The notes under the pieces: model-generated
What the model saw: the letters and a program-made list of their open reading frames with translations, nothing else
Databases searched by the model: none
Told to the model about the DNA's origin: nothing
NCBI GenBank assembly: GCA_037903475.1
Contig: JBAJFG010000621.1
Span: forward strand, 868,001 to 932,000
From: Ancylostoma caninum
Lineage: Eukaryota; Nematoda; Chromadorea; Rhabditida; Ancylostomatidae
Length of the DNA: 64,000 nt
Direction of reading: 5' to 3'
Translations under genes and position numbers: made by a program
In this document: positions 62,501 through 64,000 of the stretch, one piece after another
Layout: each line of letters opens with the position of its first letter
Position numbering within the stretch: the stretch's first letter is position 1

Positions 62501-63891
62501 CGTCGTCTCCCTAACGCTTATTCAAGTCACTTTTTTAGTGCTATCTGCTTTTCCTTAAAGAACCCTAGTGTGTAAGTATTTAGTAGTTCATTTCGGAATC
62601 CGACTGGACTTGGTACTCCCCAACCGACACTGACCACCTAGTGCTGCGCCCTGGGACTGAGCTCGCTTATTTTCGTTTAAATTGCACGGAGAGAGACAAT
62701 TTGTCTAAATAGTTCGCTATAGGTTGCTGTGAGGTGGGTTGACTACTTGGTGGCACCGCATGAAACCCCCCCCCCCCCCCACCCAAATGAACCCTATGCT
62801 TGTCTGTGGTAACAGTGTTTTAATACGCTGGAATAATAACAAATTAGTGGCAGATTCTCCAAGCGACACTCTTCACTTCGATATCACTTTAGCTGCTTCA
62901 GTTCAGTATATAATATAAGCCATCTTTCTTAGAGAAATTAAGAAAAACCTCCTGGTCTATGTATACCATTCCTAATTTTGTGAAAAATTGACCTAGTGCT
63001 AATACCGTGTCCTCCACTCTCTACTTCCTTCATAGGGGAATCCACATCAAGGTCAAGGTAAGAATTTCTTCTTGGAATACGCGAAAATTAAGCTGAACCA
63101 CTGCTCCTTCGGTAGCACAAAACCCATTGTAAGTAATGAGGTAATAATGTTCACAATAATGCGAACGGCCTCTGTGTCATACCATGATCCCACGAAATTC
63201 ATCATTTATGAGGCCATTCAATTCCTCATCATAACGTTTTATTTTTTATTTTACAAATTACTATTCTGTTGCTTTTTTTGCACAAAGAAATCTGGACTGG
63301 TGCGTGATGATCGAACACATAAGCGAGATCGATTTATCTGTACAAACACATAAGAAGTGAGTACACAACCACAAAGACGTTCATTAAGTGCACTGAGATC
63401 TGCATTTGTTTGCGCCAACAATCGAGCCGGTCCACCGCCCCAGAAGTATCGCACGGCAGACATCACGCACGCACGCACGCGGCAGCACCACTTGACCATA
63501 TGATTGCAGTACGAGTGTGTGGGTGCTACTAGTGATTTGTGCGATACCGGTACCGTGGGTGGTACTGCAAAGTACTGCAGGTGGGTGGGTGTTCTGAGAG
63601 ATCACGTGCGTCGCGGCTCCGCTACCTTGGTGGCTATCCGGAATCCGGTCTTTTCACTGTTCAACGCCGACGAGTTGGTGATGCGTACGTTTGACGTGGT
63701 CTGCAATTGCACGTCTTAATTAGTCGATAGGCCGATCAATCAATAAATTTTACAAGGCACCTTGATATCGAACCCGTATTGATTCGACGTGGATATGACG
63801 TTATCGATCGTTGGTGGGACACCGCTTCGTACAGTGATGCCCAGTGAGCTTCCGCTGATATTCGCGTACGAAAATTGAGATGGTTGAGCGG
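19364..63891 (-). CDS. Giant extracellular beta-helix/EGF/cadherin-like/mucin protein (61 exons, 5' partial)
   Basis: I traced 61 minus-strand exons from 63761-63891 down to 19364-20607. All use GT donors and AG acceptors, all junctions keep phase, and together they give 3255 residues and a stop. The start codon and signal peptide lie right of the window. Domain order (residues counted from the first whole codon): beta-helix 1-320; linker 322-410; second beta-helix 410-855; six EGF modules about 875-1075; IPT/TIG-like 1080-1170; EGF 1177-1209; uncharacterised beta-rich region 1210-2640; cadherin-like 2645-2745; Cys-containing 2745-2840; Thr/Ser/Pro-rich 2842-3220; short Cys-containing tail. 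The beta-helix part, with VEPG and NYWG motifs, resembles invertebrate Bark beetle/Anakonda proteins, but I see no SRCR or lectin module, so orthology is uncertain. Likely a secreted or apical matrix protein. Exon positions are given in the block entries. Confidence 0.85.
20668..21351 (-). CDS. Block 7: cadherin-like repeat and Cys segment
   Basis: Exons: 21223-21351, 21002-21168, 20668-20963 (residues 2645-2841). The order FDQTSYRVQ, ISANSPESSNLTYSLYTPGN and KAFAVDSHTG matches the core of a cadherin repeat (start strand, D/N-x-LTYS, F-x-(I/V)D-x2-TG). The calcium-site DxNDN and DRE motifs are not evident, so it may be a structural cadherin-like fold only. After it come CWRTVPDVICASWG and a WGECRITW segment. 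The 21002/20963 intron is only 38 bases (GTAAGC...TTTTAAG) and is required for the frame. Confidence 0.78.
21404..26813 (-). CDS. Block 6: unnamed extracellular region C
   Basis: Exons: 26699-26813, 26453-26575, 25290-25622, 25007-25228, 24827-24949, 24285-24374, 24126-24221, 23962-24041, 22747-22859, 21730-22139, 21604-21665, 21404-21551 (residues 2006-2644). It opens with a basic run CPILHRRRRRSMS that could be a proprotein-convertase site. An alpha-helix-like stretch follows (INALD-type; ISTAEAEQFEGDD), then beta-rich sequence (VVIYEDSSVTINVYIQSL, LHFVNGDVTNSLKEPFSVM). Exon 24126-24221 uses a GTACGG donor, which keeps phase with the next exon. I cannot assign a family. Confidence 0.8.
23250..23860 (-). 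repeat. Unexplained open stretch and dispersed repeat in intron
   Basis: An open minus-strand frame of 171 codons (23327-23842) lies in the intron 22860-23961. Part of it (about 23500-23605; TTCAGAATCTG, GATGACACACTGCCTTTA) is a dispersed sequence also found near 3480-3540 and 2700-2735, so at least this part is repetitive DNA. The segment WKCMCGEKFTGVDFSHVNVF may be a relic of another gene. It is not part of the large protein: the flanking exons join in phase without it. Confidence 0.35.
26897..29262 (-). CDS. Block 5: beta-rich extracellular region B with Cys cluster
   Basis: Exons: 29088-29262, 28942-29030, 28770-28887, 28055-28191, 27826-27996, 27547-27760, 27260-27489, 26897-26988 (residues 1598-2005). 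The segment FSLVEGFYEITAKAPNY resembles a small transthyretin-like or carboxypeptidase-regulatory beta sandwich. Next come a CCCGSKSLDSC cluster and a second Cys-rich segment (LCKIAMNAICNSCPIIG, CDCSQGARTRCRQKY). No family name is offered. The exon sums keep phase throughout. Confidence 0.8.
30191..33506 (-). CDS. Block 4: beta-rich extracellular region A
   Basis: Exons: 33412-33506, 33210-33345, 32955-33076, 32473-32607, 32248-32415, 32014-32111, 30790-30835 (46 bp), 30608-30691, 30191-30466 (residues 1211-1597). Alternating hydrophobic patterns suggest Ig- or FN3-like beta sandwiches (PYIVVLPTM, RGIIEWAEPVGSIHPHEITV, FTYDYVPEAAGEFTVLASHP). I do not recognise a named family. Phase choice fixes the small exons: 30790-30835 joins to 30608-30691 only if the acceptor before TTAAATCCG is used. 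Confidence 0.8.
30836..32013. other. Intron with dispersed GC-rich repeat
   Basis: It contains the second copy (30965-31095) of the repeat at 2925-3035. The rest is AT-rich, with no exon or element recognised. Confidence 0.5.
33714..42345 (-). CDS. Block 3: EGF repeats and IPT/TIG-like domain
   Basis: Exons: 42217-42345, 39803-39922, 39358-39462, 39189-39282, 35262-35352, 35122-35201, 34906-35064, 34678-34852, 33714-33825 (residues 856-1210). Six EGF-like modules follow one another (for example CAHLNFCSRVGKCEGG, CPANCSNNGVCEMNKCIC, CRYDCHGHGKCVSRNECEC, CHGT-type CVHGTCERETRTCSC). Most introns split the modules near the same place, a sign of exon duplication. An IPT/TIG-like domain (VVNVFGAEFPKTATSAYTC, then VVRCRVPRDLSIG) and a seventh EGF (SMCKGVCIGPLCVCPKGTTG) follow. 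The junction 34852/34906 uses a 53-base intron ending CTTAAG, which is the only choice I found that keeps the frame. A 3.8-kb intron here holds the Penelope insertion. Confidence 0.88.
35355..35372. repeat. Left target-site duplication of Penelope insertion
   Basis: GTAGAAAGTGTATATCAA here matches GTAGAAAGTGTATTTCAA at 39117-39134, 17 of 18 bases. It lies just outside the acceptor of exon 35262-35352. Confidence 0.75.
35923..36700 (+). pseudogene. Penelope-like reverse transcriptase
   Basis: The main frame includes MESFDVTSLYTSVTN (36005), SQVRGLAMGQRLAPVLA and YCRYIDDCCIV (catalytic YxDD-type motif), the pattern of Penelope reverse transcriptases. A homopolymer frameshift at about 36405-36415 moves the rest (SYVNTQLMLANNTLHVKWYR) to another frame. 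A second change near 36530 precedes AHPMTAKRAIICSVFKTA. It cannot make an intact protein as read. Confidence 0.85.
36735..37079 (+). pseudogene. GIY-YIG endonuclease domain of Penelope-like element
   Basis: The zinc-linker cysteines (CVSRNCVVCPFLKIGDC) and VYQIECS are clear. The GIY-YIG core is degraded: the expected Y-x-G-E-T-x-R region reads YSWVIETTNNPF. The frame is separate from the reverse transcriptase, owing to frameshift near 36735. The minus-strand copy keeps a similar remnant at about 38265-38400 (SCRYSWEIETRNNPF). Confidence 0.75.
36975..38375. repeat. Inner inverted repeat of Penelope pair (510-bp arms)
   Basis: Arms 36975-37485 and 37858-38375 are reverse complements at high identity. 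They contain the mirrored phrases CTGGCTAGAAGTGTTCGGTTTCAA and ATTTTATGAGACATTGCGGATGG-type sequence. The spacer 37486-37857 shows no coding content. Confidence 0.75.
39117..39134. repeat. Right target-site duplication of Penelope insertion
   Basis: Partner of 35355-35372, with one mismatch. Confidence 0.75.
39976..40119. mobile_element. 144-bp foldback MITE
   Basis: The ends ACCGAGCCAGAGC and GCTCTGGCTCGGT are inverted. Inside them CTCGGACCCGTGTGCCAC pairs with GTGGCACACGGGTCCGAG. A near-complete hairpin lies in the intron 39923-42216. Confidence 0.75.
40357..41954 (+). mobile_element. Tc1/mariner element, inactive
   Basis: Perfect 28-bp terminal inverted repeats (40357-40384 and 41927-41954; CACTGCGTTTCATAACTATA...) are flanked by TA on both sides (40355-40356, 41955-41956), the Tc1/mariner target duplication. 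A further copy of the inner terminal sequence, GAGTGGTCGTATAGTTATGAAACGTTGAG, lies at about 41750-41783, an unusual internal repeat. The element inserted in the intron 39923-42216 of the large gene. Confidence 0.9.
41130..41660 (+). pseudogene. Tc1-type transposase remnant
   Basis: One frame (to 41387) reads STDEQKFNLDG, SYWNGLRKNPTSFSRRDFGG and FQDSLHGQG, the first catalytic Asp region of a Tc1 DDE transposase. Downstream, in a different frame, CSPDLNSMES and TIIDAWEDVESDFLKNLMNS mark the third catalytic region and C-terminus. Stops and a deletion of about 60-100 bases between them inactivate it. A weak helix-turn-helix remnant (AGNSPTLACRS) lies near 40850. Confidence 0.82.
42409..45538 (-). 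CDS. Block 2: linker and second beta-helix region
   Basis: Exons: 45261-45538, 45101-45204, 44794-44877, 44530-44636, 44178-44300, 44025-44146, 43880-43961, 43248-43454, 42996-43178, 42809-42935, 42571-42689, 42409-42475 (residues 322-855). Exon 45261-45538 carries a Ser/Thr-rich insert (ESSSTNQSTHGTTAETTT). A new helix then begins with VYPGQIVIVEPGTQFEF and GIGITVQERGKLYLNGTAE, the cap motif of extracellular beta-helix domains. Rungs follow (SIDRSTFTRN, LEVSRNSFLENNNS, VSIEENEFAKNGG), ending at ATGNNWGTDDVKKAF. Two helix-plus-WG units are therefore present in tandem. Confidence 0.88.
44351..44465. repeat. Small hairpin element in intron
   Basis: GGAGCGTTATACCTGGAAAG (about 44352) pairs with a CTTTTCCAAGTATAACGCTCC-type end (about 44443). 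It is a candidate MITE of roughly 115 bases in the intron 44301-44529. Confidence 0.5.
45604..63891 (-). CDS. Block 1: first beta-helix region
   Basis: Exons: 63761-63891, 58405-58638, 55560-55709, 51144-51315, 50806-50883, 50509-50627, 45604-45684 (residues 1-321). The sequence is a run of short parallel beta-helix rungs of the type 'hydrophobic, x, N-x-F, x2-N' (for example ILSSNFTRNRGTTV, HLENNEFEQNTMNNVLEL, VSIAKNNFVANL, IKANYFSNVQSSCE). It closes with DTVENYWGHENEAD, the NYWG signature that ends such repeats in Bark-type proteins. The exons are spread over 18 kb by large introns full of mobile DNA. The next upstream exon would lie beyond 63900. Confidence 0.85.
46260..47165 (-). mobile_element. 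Hairpin-ended repeat family, copy 1
   Basis: On the minus strand this copy ends with the hairpin CTAGCGTTCCGAAGGGGCGCTA(G) (46260-46282), preceded by a CTGCCCAACCCCACTTT block. About 480 bases of shared unique sequence (46284-46760) and a degenerate 60-bp minisatellite (46775-47160) follow to the right. Copies 2 and 3 have the same order. The terminal hairpin ending in CTAG resembles a Helitron 3' end, but I cannot show the TC start. Confidence 0.6.
47553..47580. repeat. (TA)n microsatellite
   Basis: About 14 TA units lie immediately next to the hairpin end of repeat copy 2. Confidence 0.95.
47581..48925 (-). mobile_element. Hairpin-ended repeat family, copy 2
   Basis: The terminal hairpin CTAGCGTCCCGAAGGGGCGCT (47581-47603, minus sense) is followed by a shortened unique part and the long 60-bp minisatellite. 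Its orientation matches copy 1. Confidence 0.6.
48041..48915. repeat. 60-bp minisatellite, about 14 units
   Basis: Each unit is close to 60 bases and reads roughly CGGTGGACCCGTATC, CTGGCGTCCCCCACACC, A(C/T)TGGGCCACGGCGGGCCC, TTTCTCCAT. Because 60 is divisible by three, several frames on both strands stay open for 150-256 codons. These are not genes. More diverged units lie at 47736-48040 and 49515-49690. Confidence 0.95.
51570..51725 (+). repeat. Inverted repeat pair with 54905-55070
   Basis: Shared in reverse complement: CTGTAGCATTACAG, CTCAGTCATGGACAA / CCACTCATGGACAATA and TCTCTGACATC. The arms are diverged (about 70% by eye), 3.2 kb apart, in the same intron. They may be the ends of an old element. 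Confidence 0.5.
52408..52681. mobile_element. 274-bp mariner-type MITE
   Basis: TA-CAGTGGACGTCAATG... and ...CATTGACGTCCACTG-TA are inverted termini of about 65-70 bp. They include CGGCCTCGAGAAGGACGCCG and its complement. The TA flanks fit Tc1/mariner-class transposition. No coding capacity. Confidence 0.85.
54905..55070 (-). repeat. Partner arm of 51570-51725
   Basis: Reverse-complement relative of 51570-51725 (see that entry). Confidence 0.5.
55170..55443. mobile_element. 274-bp hAT-type MITE
   Basis: The termini CAGTGGCGGAC and GTCCGCCACTG are the classic hAT-superfamily inverted ends. Flanks GGGTATAC (55162-55169) and GGATATAT (55444-55451) match at 6 of 8 bases, fitting an aged 8-bp target duplication. 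The interior is AT-rich between C-rich and G-rich edges. Confidence 0.8.
56430..58261 (+). mobile_element. Hairpin-ended repeat family, copy 3 (inverted)
   Basis: Read on the plus strand: degenerate 60-bp minisatellite (about 56440-57770), shared unique sequence (57771-58235), the block GTGGCTGCCCCACCCTACTTT, then terminal hairpin CTAGCGACCCGTAGGGGCGC (58239-58261). The orientation is opposite to copies 1 and 2. It occupies most of the intron between exons 58405-58638 and 55560-55709. Confidence 0.6.
62168..62313. mobile_element. 146-bp foldback MITE
   Basis: Outer ends CCCCAAAGTGGCACCGTTCG and a GCCACTTTGGGG end are inverted. The inner AACCGTCATTAATGGTCAAA and TTTGACCATTAATGACGGTT form a perfect hairpin stem around 62200-62260. 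Confidence 0.8.
62585..62760 (-). repeat. Fragment of cysteine-rich module repeat, copy 3
   Basis: GGAATCCGACTGGACTTG, CCAACCGACACTGACCACCT and GTGCTGCGCCCTG align with 13-60 and with 13415-13475. Only the 3'-flank part of the module is present; the coding exons are absent. Confidence 0.5.
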
Positions 63892-64000
63892 CTGAAAGCG
63901 GAATGTTACATGAAAAAATCAATATTGATTTATAGAAAAGGCCATCGATCGATATGCTTCTGATCTCAAGAATCAATACATCACTACAGTACCGTTTATG

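Larger units (their letters stand above)
58639..63760. other. 5.1-kb intron, mostly without recognised content
   Basis: Exons 63761-63891 and 58405-58638 join in phase (YGFDIK then SDVSLD). Apart from the MITE at 62168-62313, the module fragment at 62585-62760, a C-run near 62767 and an ACGC repeat at about 63467-63482, I see no structure. A short open frame at 59514-59759 has no recognisable domain. Confidence 0.6.

Overview
The window looks like nuclear DNA of a clade V (strongylid, hookworm-like) parasitic nematode. The evidence is short GT-AG introns ending in TTTCAG-type acceptors, an RTE-type LINE tail, a Ty3/gypsy element, a Penelope-like element with a GIY-YIG endonuclease, Tc1/mariner and hAT-like elements, and one very intron-rich animal extracellular-matrix gene. 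The organism assignment is inference from recognised families, not from a database search.

Layout. Positions 1-19363 hold no intact host gene that I can support. This part is repeats and mobile DNA, largely inverted-repeat (foldback) structures set side by side: arms 1051-1371/3121-3441; arms 3563-5561/8788-10771, which enclose a Ty3/gypsy gag-pol; and arms 11826-12626/14413-15213. A decayed cysteine-rich secreted-protein module occurs at 1-780 and again inside the third foldback. A LINE reverse-transcriptase tail lies at 16834-17372.

Positions 19364-63891 hold one minus-strand gene whose 5' end lies beyond the right edge. I traced 61 exons by reading the minus strand through consensus splice sites. 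Every junction keeps phase, and the sum is 9770 coding bases (3255 residues plus stop), so the model is self-consistent. From N to C the product has two right-handed beta-helix regions, six EGF-like modules, an IPT/TIG-like domain, a seventh EGF, about 1400 residues of beta-rich extracellular sequence I cannot name, a cadherin-like repeat, and a Thr/Ser/Pro-rich mucin-like tail with a short cysteine-containing end. The beta-helix regions resemble the invertebrate Bark beetle/Anakonda group. The protein is probably secreted or an extracellular part of an epithelial or matrix protein; no transmembrane segment is visible in this portion.

The introns of the 5' half of that gene carry most of the mobile DNA. 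There is a tail-to-tail Penelope pair with an 18-bp target duplication (35355-39134), a Tc1/mariner pseudogene (40357-41954), and several foldback or MITE elements. There are also three copies of an unnamed repeat family with a terminal hairpin and an internal 60-bp minisatellite (46260, 47581 and 58261 ends). The 3' half (19-33 kb) has compact introns and little mobile DNA.
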